This document shows positions 8,415-17,524 of a stretch of DNA of 64,000 nt, one piece after another. The stretch's first letter is position 1, and each line of letters opens with the position of its first letter. The DNA is from UBA2040 sp002384725. Lineage in GTDB: Bacteria > Bacteroidota > Bacteroidia > Flavobacteriales_D > Crocinitomicaceae. Position numbers and translations under genes: made by a program. The stretch covers positions 1 through 64,000 of the forward strand of contig CAWUXE010000002.1 in NCBI GenBank assembly GCA_963926475.1, written 5' to 3'. The notes beneath the pieces were generated by a model. The model was not told the DNA's origin. It worked only from the letters and a program-made list of their open reading frames with translations, and did no database searches.

Positions 8415-9637
8415 TAAAACTAGTTACTGGAGTATTCTTTTTTTATTCGTTTGCGGTTTTTGGTCAGCATTCATTGCCCATTCAAATGGATACTTCGATA
8501 ATAAATGCGGAGATTTCAGCCTATGGAATTATTGATTATTCAGGAACCTCGATTCAAAATCAGATGTCTGATAAATTGATTTTCGGAGGTTTTATTAATG
8601 CTCACGTGAAAGACGCGAGTATGGACAAGCACCGAACACACAATAAATTCGGAATAGAAATAAGTAGTGAAATCGATTACAAAAACTACAATCTAGGGAA
8701 TTTCCTCAAAGGTAAATACGGATTTTATGTTCGCGGAGGAACAGGGTCGTATGGGTCTATTTCGTATAATGATGATTTGTTTGGCCTAGCGTTTTATGGA
8801 AATCAAAGATATCTTGGCGACACTGCTCGATTCACGGGCACGGAAGCGAACCTAGTTAATTATCAAAAAGTAGGATTTGGCTTAGTTTCTAAAAACTTGA
8901 AATCAAGCTTGGGAGTGAATTATTACAACGTTACCGATTATGCGGAAGGCTTTGTCCGTTTTGGTGAATTATCGGCTGATTCGTCAGGTTCAAATATGGT
9001 CTTAGATTTGGATTCGCGCATTCAAATGACCAATTCAGCGAAATTTAATAAGGGATGGGGAATAGGCTTGGATGGTGATTTTCGTTTCAAAGCGCAATGG
9101 TTGAATGAGCGCGAGGCATTTTTTCAAGCTCAATTTAAGAATATTGGTCTGATGACCGTTAATGATGTCGATGTGTATGCAGTCGATTCAAGTTATTCAT
9201 TTTCAGGATTCAAATACAATCAACTATTCGGTGACAATGTACTTAGTTTTGACGGACAAGAGGAAATTTTGGATTCTTTAGGTGTAAAGAGGGACACTAG
9301 AACGATCACCGGTTTTTTGCCGGGATTTGTTCAAATTGGAAAAATAGTGGATCAACATAGTGACCAAAATCTTCAGTCCTTTTTTGGCGTTCGATTGTAC
9401 ACTACTTTAGCTTATAATCCTTTGGTTTTTGGAGGAGCGGAGTATAAATTTTATCCCTGGATGAAAGTTGGGGTGCAAGCTTTGTATGGCGGTTTTTCCA
9501 AATTCCGTGTTGGTTTCTATTCCCAGTATTCTGTAAAGCATTTCTATTTCGCCATTGGTTCTGAAAATTTAATCGGTGCTCTGACAAACAAAGGATGTGG
9601 GCAAAGTATTCACCTTAGACTAGCAGTAAAATGGTAA
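8411..9637 (+). CDS. Outer-membrane beta-barrel-like protein (DUF5723-like)
   Basis: A signal peptide (about residues 1-19, ending VFGQ) is followed by about 390 residues of alternating, aromatic-rich strands. The C-terminus (IHLRLAVKW) ends in an aromatic residue as outer-membrane barrels do. Length and style fit the DUF5723 outer-membrane proteins of Bacteroidota, but this assignment is from memory of the family. The start overlaps the lipoprotein stop by four bases, and its own stop overlaps the next start by seven. It may be the membrane partner of the lipoprotein upstream and the T9SS protein downstream. Confidence 0.7.
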   Translation: MIKLVTGVFFFYSFAVFGQHSLPIQMDTSIINAEISAYGIIDYSGTSIQNQMSDKLIFGGFINAHVKDASMDKHRTHNKFGIEISSEIDYKNYNLGNFLKGKYGFYVRGGTGSYGSISYNDDLFGLAFYGNQRYLGDTARFTGTEANLVNYQKVGFGLVSKNLKSSLGVNYYNVTDYAEGFVRFGELSADSSGSNMVLDLDSRIQMTNSAKFNKGWGIGLDGDFRFKAQWLNEREAFFQAQFKNIGLMTVNDVDVYAVDSSYSFSGFKYNQLFGDNVLSFDGQEEILDSLGVKRDTRTITGFLPGFVQIGKIVDQHSDQNLQSFFGVRLYTTLAYNPLVFGGAEYKFYPWMKVGVQALYGGFSKFRVGFYSQYSVKHFYFAIGSENLIGALTNKGCGQSIHLRLAVKW

Positions 9638-11100
9638 AAGCACTTTTCATACTAGCAATTACAATGTGCACTTCGACAAGTTATTCTCAAATCAAATTTT
9701 ACGAGAATTATGTTGGAGCAGGGCAAGATATTGGCAGCGGAGTTGTTGAATTACCCGATACTTCCTACGTGATTTGTGGAACTTCCACTAGTTTTGGTAG
9801 CGGATCGGCCCAAGCTTTTCTTTTGAAAATTGATTCGATGGGACAGCATATCTGGGTAAATCATTACGGTGGACCGGAAACGGAAACGGCAAAGAGAATT
9901 TTTCATACGACAGGAGAGGGGTTTTATGTTTTTGGCGAATCAAATGCAACGACAACTGGAGATATTGACCTAAACATCTATCGAATGGATGACGCTGGGG
10001 TTTTGATTTCACAGAAAAAAGTCGGGACATCAGCCTGGGATCAAATGTTTGACGCGATAAAGTTTACAGATTCTAGTTATGTTATAGTAGGCGAAACGTA
10101 CAATACTCCAGATGGAGAAACGGATGGATACATTGTTCGATTAGATAAATTTGGTGACACATTGTTTACCATGCAATCCAATAAACCAGGCCCGGATAGT
10201 TTTAGAGGAGTGGTGAATTATTATGATTCTGCATTCGTTGTTGGTGGTTCAGTTTGGAATTCAGATTCAACTCAAAGTAAAAGTTATTTAGCTGTTTTTA
10301 AAAAGGATGGAACTCTAAATTGGGAGAAAGAATATGGAATTCATGGAAACTACCGAATAAATGATGTTGAAAAATTCAATGGAAATATTCTTACAGTTGG
10401 ATATCATATTTCGGCTACTACAGGTTTACGCAATGATTACGGACTGCGCACAGATAATGTTGGAAATGAATTGTTCTCGTTTGAGTATGATGTACAAGGT
10501 GATAGATCATATGAGCATATTGCGAAATACGGACAATTCAACAGACTATATATTAGTATTGTAAATGATGACGCCCAAACTGCGGGGCCGGGCGTAGATG
10601 CTGCTGTTGTTGATTTCAGTGATGGATTGTTTTCTTTTAATACAGGCGTGCTAATTACAGGAAGTTATGACGATGAAATTGGACAAATTCTGGCCACTTC
10701 AGATAATGGGGCAATTGCAGTGGGATCGAATAGAAGTATAAATGTTCAAAGTCCAACTGTTTTTGCCTTGAAAATAGGAATGGACCAAGACTATCCTGAT
10801 CCTCAAGCACCAACTATTGCTCAATCCATTGTTTCGATTTACGAAAATGAACTACTAGCTTCAAATATTTTGATTTATCCGAATCCTGCGATAAATTCCT
10901 TTTATATTGAAAATCTTACAAATACAGAAGGCAGTACAATTGAATTGGTGAGCATTACTGGTGAGCTTATCGCACATGAATTTCCACAGAATGAATTGAT
11001 TGAAATAAACACAACGAATTTAAAATCAGGCATTTATTTCGTGCAAATATCATTGAAATCAGGCGAGAAAATTCAATTGGGAAGAGTTACTATCCAATAA
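9631..11100 (+). CDS. T9SS type A sorting-domain protein
   Basis: A signal peptide (ends TSYSQ at residue 20) is followed by repeated blade-like units (for example SYVICGTSTS, SYVIVGETYN, AFVVGGSVWN), suggesting a beta-propeller of about 360 residues. The last 80 residues form a type A T9SS C-terminal domain: IYPNPAINSFYI, then SITGELI, then a LKSGIYFVQI strand and a short final strand. The protein should be exported by Sec, then across the outer membrane by the T9SS, and released or attached at the surface. It has no visible enzyme motif. It is the last gene of an overlapping trio with the lipoprotein and the barrel-like protein. Confidence 0.88.
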   Translation: MVKALFILAITMCTSTSYSQIKFYENYVGAGQDIGSGVVELPDTSYVICGTSTSFGSGSAQAFLLKIDSMGQHIWVNHYGGPETETAKRIFHTTGEGFYVFGESNATTTGDIDLNIYRMDDAGVLISQKKVGTSAWDQMFDAIKFTDSSYVIVGETYNTPDGETDGYIVRLDKFGDTLFTMQSNKPGPDSFRGVVNYYDSAFVVGGSVWNSDSTQSKSYLAVFKKDGTLNWEKEYGIHGNYRINDVEKFNGNILTVGYHISATTGLRNDYGLRTDNVGNELFSFEYDVQGDRSYEHIAKYGQFNRLYISIVNDDAQTAGPGVDAAVVDFSDGLFSFNTGVLITGSYDDEIGQILATSDNGAIAVGSNRSINVQSPTVFALKIGMDQDYPDPQAPTIAQSIVSIYENELLASNILIYPNPAINSFYIENLTNTEGSTIELVSITGELIAHEFPQNELIEINTTNLKSGIYFVQISLKSGEKIQLGRVTIQ

Positions 11101-11619
11101 CTACCATTCTTTGGCTTCCGGTAAAAGCCACTTGCTCTGAACACGTAAAGTTTGCTCCATAATGTCCCTCACACATCCTTCGCCCCCTTTCAACGGCGAA
11201 ACATAATCAACAATATTTCTTACATCTATCGCGGCATCATTTGGACAGACAGAAACCTTTGCTAAATTCAAAAGATCCATATCTGGAATGTCATCTCCCA
11301 TATATAGTAGCTCGTCTAAATTAAGATTGTATTTCTTTGCTAATTCTTGATAGCTTTCAACTTTATTCTTTGCGTGCAGTATCACCTCTTTAACACCGAG
11401 TTTTTCCAATCTTATTTTGACTTCCATTGAATCTCCGCCGGTGATTGCAAAAATCCCATATCCTAGTTTGGCTGCATATTGCAGAATGTAAGCGTCTTTG
11501 GAATTCATAGATCGGAGCATATCTCCATTAGAAAGTAGCACTGAACCATTCGTCAAAATACCATCTACGTCAAAAACGAAGGTCCTTATTAGTGGTAAAA
11601 TTTCTTTGTAACTCTTCAC
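11101..11619 (-). CDS. KdsC-like HAD phosphatase
   Basis: This compact HAD hydrolase has 172 residues. The nucleophile aspartate D17 and the acid/base D19 lie in FDVDGILTNG, motif II is the threonine in AITGGDS, and motif IV is MGDDIPD. The length and the absence of a cap domain fit 3-deoxy-D-manno-octulosonate 8-phosphate phosphatase, which makes Kdo for lipopolysaccharide in the cytoplasm. The initiation codon is GTG at 11619, overlapping the upstream stop in a GTGA, so it is translationally coupled to the DUF2520 protein. Nearby enzymes do not prove the substrate; a related sugar-phosphate phosphatase is possible. The 3' end abuts the convergent T9SS gene with no gap. Confidence 0.85.
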   Translation of the reverse strand: MKSYKEILPLIRTFVFDVDGILTNGSVLLSNGDMLRSMNSKDAYILQYAAKLGYGIFAITGGDSMEVKIRLEKLGVKEVILHAKNKVESYQELAKKYNLNLDELLYMGDDIPDMDLLNLAKVSVCPNDAAIDVRNIVDYVSPLKGGEGCVRDIMEQTLRVQSKWLLPEAKEW

Positions 11620-12380
11620 TTTTGATGATGTTTCTGGATGCTTTCTGTTAAAAGCGTGTAGATTTCTTTCGTGTCGCCATCCAACATTTCAATATGATTA
11701 GCGATTGTTTTAGAGTCATGCCGAATCGCAGGACCTGTTTGAGCAGCCTCAGGGGAAAGGGATTGTAATTTTAAGGCAGTTTCCTTAATCAATGGTTTTA
11801 AAAAGTCCATTTCTAAAGATTTGCTTTTAAGGAATTTCATCGCTAAAAAATCGATGTGGTTCACGAAATTATTGACCATGACTGCCGCCAAGTGTAGATT
11901 TCGTCTCATTTCAGAATTTGCAAAAACCACTTTCCGACTTAGCAACCACGATAAATCAAATAGTTGCTGACCAAAAACTTCACTCGTGGCTTCAATAAAG
12001 AAAGGAACTTGGAACAAATCTATTTCTCTTTCTTTTGAAAAAGTTTGAAGCGGATAGATAACGCCTAGATTTTTCTTTTTATCAATGTCTCTCATTGATA
12101 CGGAACCGCTAGAGTAGGCTATTGAAGCATCTTCTGGAAGTTGTGAAATGACAGTATTGACTTCATCATCACTTACGCAAACCAAATATAAATCAGCTGG
12201 TAATATACTCTCTATTTCTTCTGCAAAATAACCATCTAGTTCTTCGGCTAATTTTGATCCTGTCTCAACATTGCGGCTATGCACCGATACTATTGTTACA
12301 TGATTTGCAAACGCTTTACCAAGGTGATGGGCAACATTTCCCGATCCAATTATCGATATCGTTTTAATTTCGCTAGCCAT
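11616..12380 (-). CDS. Rossmann-fold and DUF2520 domain protein
   Basis: The N-terminus carries a dinucleotide-binding IGSGNVAHHLGKAF motif (residues 11-24), and the remaining helical part matches the DUF2520 layout of NADP-dependent oxidoreductase-like proteins related to ketopantoate reductase. The C-terminal half has a conserved-looking AAVMVNNFVNH stretch near residue 165. The reaction is unknown. The gene lies between secA (9-base gap) and the kdsC-like gene (4-base overlap), an order common in Flavobacteriales from general knowledge. It is cytoplasmic. Confidence 0.85.
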   Translation of the reverse strand: MASEIKTISIIGSGNVAHHLGKAFANHVTIVSVHSRNVETGSKLAEELDGYFAEEIESILPADLYLVCVSDDEVNTVISQLPEDASIAYSSGSVSMRDIDKKKNLGVIYPLQTFSKEREIDLFQVPFFIEATSEVFGQQLFDLSWLLSRKVVFANSEMRRNLHLAAVMVNNFVNHIDFLAMKFLKSKSLEMDFLKPLIKETALKLQSLSPEAAQTGPAIRHDSKTIANHIEMLDGDTKEIYTLLTESIQKHHQK

Positions 12381-12388
12381 TCAATGTA

Positions 12389-15300
12389 CTACTTACCGTG
12401 ACAATGTTTGTATTTCTTACCACTGCCACATGGGCAAGCATCATTTCGACCAATTTTCTCTTCTGCAACGACTGGTTGACGTTTTTCAATTGTTTGTGTT
12501 CCAGAATTACGCATTGCTTCTTGGTAACCTTGGCTGCCTTCGAATTGAGGAGTTTGTGTAGAGCTAGAATTGTTTTGATTCACCGTTTGTGCTTTATCAT
12601 AAGCATTTTTGCGCTGCATTTCATTGTTCGTGCTTTCAATTTCAGTTCCTGCTGGAATGTCCATTTTTATTAAAGTCTCAGCTGTTTCTTTGCCCAATCG
12701 GCTCAACATCGATTTGAACAATTCGAAAGACTCCAATTTGTAAATCAACAATGGATCTTTCTGCTCATACTGAGCATTGTGAACTGCTGAACGAAGATCA
12801 TCCATTTCACGCAAATGTTCTTTCCACTCGTTGTCAATTAACCCCAAAGTTAAGTTTCTTTCCAATGCACTTGAAATCTCTGCACCTCCAGAATGGTATG
12901 CTTTTTCAAGGTTAATAATCATGTTCATGGTTTTTCTACCATCTGTCAATTCAAATACAATATTCTTGTATTTATCTGACATAGTTTCGTACACATGTTT
13001 GATTTGAGGCATCGCTTTTTCAGCGATTTTAGCATTCTTTCTGTCGTAATGTTCACGAGCAGCAGCATATACTTTCTCGGTTAATTCATTCTTGTCTAAG
13101 GCTTTGTATTCTTCTTCATCAACTGGTGATTGAATTCCAAGAATTCTCAACAAGTCCAAATCAAAGTCTTCATAATCTATTGTTCCGCTATAAGAATAAA
13201 CAATTGAGTCGGAGACATCGTAGAACGTATTGTCTGTATCTAAGTCCAAACGCTCACCAAACAAAGCATTCTTACGTTTCTTGTAGATTGCCTTACGTTG
13301 CGCATTCATTACATCATCGTACTCCAATAATCGTTTACGAACACCAAAGTTGTTTTCTTCTACTTTTTTCTGTGCACGTTCGATTGATTTAGAAACCATA
13401 CTATGCGTAATTACTTCGCCTTCTTTCAAACCAACACGGTCCATAAGCTTGGCAATACGTTCTGATCCGAACTTACGCATAAGATCGTCTTCCAAGCTCA
13501 CAAAGAATTGAGATGAACCGTTGTCACCTTGCCGACCAGCACGACCTCTTAGCTGTCTATCGACACGTCTTGAATCGTGACGTTCTGTACCAATAATCGC
13601 CAGACCTCCAGCATCTTGAACGCCTTCACCTAATTTAATGTCTGTTCCACGACCGGCCATGTTTGTCGCAATGGTTACGGCTCCAGCTTTACCCGCACCA
13701 GCTACAATTTCGGCCTCCATTTTATGTTGCTTCGCATTCAAAACTTTGTGGTCTATTTTCTTTGCCGTAAGCATAGAACTCAAATATTCCGAAATTTCAA
13801 CTGTAGTGGTACCAACTAAAACTGGTCTTCCTGCTGCAACTAGTTTTTCTGTTTCCTCAATTACTGCATTAAATTTCTCACGTGCCGTTTTGAAAACAAA
13901 ATCATTTTGATCTTTTCTTGTAATTGGTCTATTCGTTGGTATTACAACAACATCCAATTCATAAATATCCCAGAATTCTTTTGCTTCCGTTTCTGCCGTT
14001 CCCGTCATACCCGCTAATTTGTGGTACATACGGAAGTAATTTTGTAAAGTAATTGTCGCATACGTTTGTGTCGCAGCTTCAATAGTTACATTCTCTTTCG
14101 CTTCAATCGCTTGATGCAATCCATCGGAGTAACGACGTCCCTCCATGATACGACCCGTCGACTCATCAACGATTTTTACTTTTCCTTCAAGGATTACATA
14201 TTCCACTTCTTTTTCAAAGAGGGTATAAGCCTTCAACAATTGATTTATAGAGTGAATTCTTTCCGATTTGATGGAATAATCACGAATAATGCGATCTTTC
14301 TCTTCAATCATTTTTTCTTGCTCCAAACCAGAATTTTTAATTTTCGCTATTTCAGCACCAATATCCGGCATGATAAAGAAATCTCTATCGTCTTGACCCG
14401 AAATCAAATCAATTCCTTTATCAGTAAGTTCTATTGTATTGTTTTTCTCATCGATAACGAAGAATACTTCCTTGTCGATTTTCTTCATTTGCTTCCCTTG
14501 TTCTTGCATGTAGAAGTTCTCTGTCTTTTGCAAGTGAGCTCTTATTCCTGGCTCGGAAAGATATTTGATTAATGCTTTGTTCTTTGGCAATCCTCTATGT
14601 GCTCTCAAAAGGGCTATACCACCATCTTCAAGCAATTGCTTCATTTCTTTTTTATCATCAACTGGCTCGTTAATAACCGTCAACATTTTCTTCGCATCGG
14701 CAAGGCATTGAGCAACGTATTGACGCTGCGCGGCAACAATGTTCTCAACTCTTGGTTTCAACTGATGAAACTCGTGTTCATCACCTTTAGGTGTTGGACC
14801 TGAGATAATCAAGGGTGTTCTTGCGTCATCAATTAAAACTGAATCGACTTCATCGACAATTGCGTAGTGGTGTTTTCTTTGTACTAAATCATCTACATCG
14901 CCTGCCATGTTGTCACGCAAGTAGTCAAATCCAAATTCGTTGTTCGTTCCAAATGTAATATCAGCTAAATAAGCCTGACGTCTAGCATCTGAATTCGGCT
15001 GATGCTTATCAATACAATCCACAGACAAACCATGGAATTGATACAAAGGTCCCATCCATTCTGAGTCACGTTTCGCCAAGTAATCATTCACAGTTACCAA
15101 GTGAACTCCTTTACCTGCAAGGGCATTCAAGTATACAGGCAAAGTCGCAACCAAGGTTTTTCCTTCACCCGTTTGCATTTCTGCAATTTTTCCGTCGTGA
15201 AGAACACCACCACCCATCAGCTGTACATCATAATGAACCATGTTCCATGAAACTTCCGCACCTGCAGCTGTCCATTTGTTGTGCCATGTTGCTTTGTCAC

Positions 15301-15748
15301 CTTCAATTGTAATTCCGTCTTTCTTTGTCGCTAAATCTCTATCAAAGTCTTGCGCCGTCACGGATAATTCACCGTTATCAACCCATCTGCGTGATGTTTC
15401 TTTGATTACTCCGAAAGCTTGAGGCAAAATTTCAGCTAGTAATTCTTCAATTTTCTCGTCTATTGTTTTGGTGTATGAATCAATTTTTTCGTACAAAGCT
15501 TCTTTTTCATGTACCGGAATAGTAAGGTCATTTGACTTGTCTATCAGAGCAGTAAGTTCTTTTTCTAAATCAGCAATCCCATTGCGAATAAACGACTGAA
15601 ATTCAACTGTTTTTCCTCGTAATTGATCGGTTGTCAAAGCTTTGAATTCAGACTCAAATGCACGGACTTTTTCTATTGTTGGTTGGTAGGCTTTTTGGTC
15701 TTTTACGGACTTATCACCAAATATTTTCTTTATAATATCTGAAATCAT
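12389..15748 (-). CDS. secA: Protein translocase ATPase SecA
   Basis: SecA drives preproteins through SecYEG by ATP hydrolysis. The Walker A motif MQTGEGKT and the DEAD-type DEVDSVLIDDART are present, with the conserved IATNMAGRGTDIKL and the QLRGRAGRQGD arginine motif further on. The C-terminus is a zinc-binding SEC-C motif (CPCGSG, then KHCHGK) for SecB or ribosome contact. At 1119 residues it is longer than the 901 of E. coli; the extra length lies mostly in N-terminal helices and the helical wing or insert regions, as in other Bacteroidota. It is the first gene of the operon with the DUF2520 protein and the phosphatase. Confidence 0.98.
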   Translation of the reverse strand: MISDIIKKIFGDKSVKDQKAYQPTIEKVRAFESEFKALTTDQLRGKTVEFQSFIRNGIADLEKELTALIDKSNDLTIPVHEKEALYEKIDSYTKTIDEKIEELLAEILPQAFGVIKETSRRWVDNGELSVTAQDFDRDLATKKDGITIEGDKATWHNKWTAAGAEVSWNMVHYDVQLMGGGVLHDGKIAEMQTGEGKTLVATLPVYLNALAGKGVHLVTVNDYLAKRDSEWMGPLYQFHGLSVDCIDKHQPNSDARRQAYLADITFGTNNEFGFDYLRDNMAGDVDDLVQRKHHYAIVDEVDSVLIDDARTPLIISGPTPKGDEHEFHQLKPRVENIVAAQRQYVAQCLADAKKMLTVINEPVDDKKEMKQLLEDGGIALLRAHRGLPKNKALIKYLSEPGIRAHLQKTENFYMQEQGKQMKKIDKEVFFVIDEKNNTIELTDKGIDLISGQDDRDFFIMPDIGAEIAKIKNSGLEQEKMIEEKDRIIRDYSIKSERIHSINQLLKAYTLFEKEVEYVILEGKVKIVDESTGRIMEGRRYSDGLHQAIEAKENVTIEAATQTYATITLQNYFRMYHKLAGMTGTAETEAKEFWDIYELDVVVIPTNRPITRKDQNDFVFKTAREKFNAVIEETEKLVAAGRPVLVGTTTVEISEYLSSMLTAKKIDHKVLNAKQHKMEAEIVAGAGKAGAVTIATNMAGRGTDIKLGEGVQDAGGLAIIGTERHDSRRVDRQLRGRAGRQGDNGSSQFFVSLEDDLMRKFGSERIAKLMDRVGLKEGEVITHSMVSKSIERAQKKVEENNFGVRKRLLEYDDVMNAQRKAIYKKRKNALFGERLDLDTDNTFYDVSDSIVYSYSGTIDYEDFDLDLLRILGIQSPVDEEEYKALDKNELTEKVYAAAREHYDRKNAKIAEKAMPQIKHVYETMSDKYKNIVFELTDGRKTMNMIINLEKAYHSGGAEISSALERNLTLGLIDNEWKEHLREMDDLRSAVHNAQYEQKDPLLIYKLESFELFKSMLSRLGKETAETLIKMDIPAGTEIESTNNEMQRKNAYDKAQTVNQNNSSSTQTPQFEGSQGYQEAMRNSGTQTIEKRQPVVAEEKIGRNDACPCGSGKKYKHCHGK

Positions 15749-15769
15749 TACTGCTTAAAATTAGAGAGA

Positions 15770-15800
15770 CAAAATTAATCTAAAATTCCTTTTGCTTCAA
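15770..15800 (-). promoter_or_regulatory. secA promoter
   Basis: On the minus strand TTG (15800-15798), 20 bases, then TAATTTTG (15777-15770) fit the Bacteroidota consensus. Transcription would start near 15763, about 15 bases before the secA ATG at 15748. Confidence 0.5.
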
Positions 15801-15937
15801 GTTAGTTTGGTTTTATTGTGATAGACATTTGACATAAATCATTCCAAAGTGAATATGCTGACATTGTGTCAAACTTTAATAATAGCAATGTGTCGATAAA
15901 ATTTTTGTGGTCAATTATTATCAATCAAATTTCGTTT

Positions 15938-15945
15938 TATCTTTG
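15938..15945 (+). promoter_or_regulatory. guaA -7 box that decides the start codon
   Basis: TATCTTTG fits TAnnTTTG. Transcription should begin near 15950-15952, at or inside the ATG at 15950. This rules out the longer open frame from 15866, and the mRNA may be leaderless or initiate at the second ATG at 15959. No -33 TTG was seen at a good spacing. Confidence 0.5.
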
Positions 15946-15949
15946 CACG

Positions 15950-17482
15950 ATGCAAGAAATGATTCTTATTTTGGATTTTGGTTCACAATACACGCAGCTA
16001 ATCGCACGAAGAGTGCGTGAACTAAACGTTTATTGTGAAATCCATCCTTGGAACAAATGTCCTGAAATGACGGACAATATTAAAGGTGTAATACTCTCGG
16101 GAAGTCCATTTTCAACAAGAGACGAAAAAGCACCTCGACCAGACTTATCAAAAATTAAAGGAAATAAGCCTCTTTTAGGTGTTTGTTTTGGAGCTCAATA
16201 TCTAGCGCAAAATTATGGTGGTGAAGTTCTTCCTTCTAATATTAGAGAGTACGGACGCGCTAATCTTGCCGAAGTTTCAAAAACGAACGATCTTACCAAA
16301 GGAATGTCCAATAATAATCAAGTGTGGATGTCTCATGGTGATACAATAAACAACCTACCAGATAATTTTGAAGTTATCGCAAGCACAGATGATGTTAAAT
16401 ATGCTGGATTTCACATTTTGAATGAAACAACATACGGCATTCAATTCCATCCAGAGGTTTATCATTCTGCTGAAGGACAAATCTTGTTGAAGAATTTCAT
16501 TGTAGATATTTGTAAAACCGAACAATCTTGGACACCAGCTTCGTTTGTTGAGGAAAGTATTGCGAATTTGAAAAGCAAACTTGGCGACGATAAAGTAATA
16601 CTTGGACTTTCTGGTGGAGTTGATTCTTCCGTAGCGGCTGTATTATTGCACAAAGCTATAGCAACGAATTTGCACTGTATATTCGTAAATAACGGTTTGC
16701 TGCGTAAAAATGAATACGATCAAGTTTTAGAATCATACCAAGGAATGGGTCTAAACGTGAAAGGGGTTGATGCAAGTCAACAATTTTATGATGCCCTCGA
16801 AGGTATTTCTGATCCAGAATTAAAGAGAAAAGCAATCGGTCGCGTTTTTATTGAAGTATTCGATGATGAATCAAAAAAAGTAGAGAATGTAAAGTGGTTG
16901 GGACAAGGGACAATTTATCCTGATGTCATAGAATCTGTTTCAGGAACAGGTGGACCGTCTCAAACGATAAAATCGCACCATAACGTAGGTGGCTTGCCTG
17001 ATTACATGAAACTTAAAGTCGTTGAACCTCTTCGATTGTTGTTCAAAGATGAAGTTCGTCGAATTGGAAAATCACTCGAAATTGATCAAAAAATATTAGG
17101 TCGTCACCCTTTCCCGGGGCCTGGTCTGGGTATACGAATCTTAGGAGATGTAACACGAGAAAAAGTTCGTATTCTTCAAGAAGTAGATGCAATTTTCATT
17201 AATGGATTGAAAGACCATGGTTTATACGATGATGTATGGCAAGCTGGAGCAATTTTTCTTCCTATACAATCGGTTGGCGTAATGGGTGATGAACGAACTT
17301 ACGAAAATGCAGTTGCATTACGTGCAGTTAGTTCAACAGATGGGATGACTGCAGATTGGTGTCATTTGCCGTATGAGTTTTTAGCAAAAATGTCAAATTC
17401 GATAATCAATCAGGTAAAAGGAATCAACAGAGTGACTTATGATATAAGTTCCAAACCACCTGCAACCATTGAATGGGAATAG
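15950..17482 (+). CDS. guaA: GMP synthase (glutamine-hydrolysing)
   Basis: GuaA converts XMP to GMP using glutamine and ATP. From the ATG at 15950 the protein has 510 residues. An N-terminal class I amidotransferase has nucleophile C79 in GVCFGAQY and H167/E169 in QFHPE. The ATP-pyrophosphatase P-loop SGGVDSS is at 221-227, and the C-terminal dimerisation domain ends in the usual PPATIEWE. All key residues are present. The upstream frame to 15866 is rejected because it contains a promoter box and adds 28 non-conserved-looking residues. It is cytoplasmic and is followed 42 bases on by the LysM/PBP1 gene. Confidence 0.97.
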   Translation: MQEMILILDFGSQYTQLIARRVRELNVYCEIHPWNKCPEMTDNIKGVILSGSPFSTRDEKAPRPDLSKIKGNKPLLGVCFGAQYLAQNYGGEVLPSNIREYGRANLAEVSKTNDLTKGMSNNNQVWMSHGDTINNLPDNFEVIASTDDVKYAGFHILNETTYGIQFHPEVYHSAEGQILLKNFIVDICKTEQSWTPASFVEESIANLKSKLGDDKVILGLSGGVDSSVAAVLLHKAIATNLHCIFVNNGLLRKNEYDQVLESYQGMGLNVKGVDASQQFYDALEGISDPELKRKAIGRVFIEVFDDESKKVENVKWLGQGTIYPDVIESVSGTGGPSQTIKSHHNVGGLPDYMKLKVVEPLRLLFKDEVRRIGKSLEIDQKILGRHPFPGPGLGIRILGDVTREKVRILQEVDAIFINGLKDHGLYDDVWQAGAIFLPIQSVGVMGDERTYENAVALRAVSSTDGMTADWCHLPYEFLAKMSNSIINQVKGINRVTYDISSKPPATIEWE

Positions 17483-17524
17483 TTTGGCACACGCATTGTA
17501 TAATGAGATTAAAACAAGGATAAT

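Noticed and set aside
14066..14572. Long plus-strand open frame inside secA
   Set aside because: It is antisense to a strongly conserved gene, with no recognisable domain; it is explained by the codon usage of secA.
15866..15949. N-terminal extension of GuaA
   Set aside because: It contains the TATCTTTG promoter box, and the 28 extra residues do not resemble the family N-terminus.
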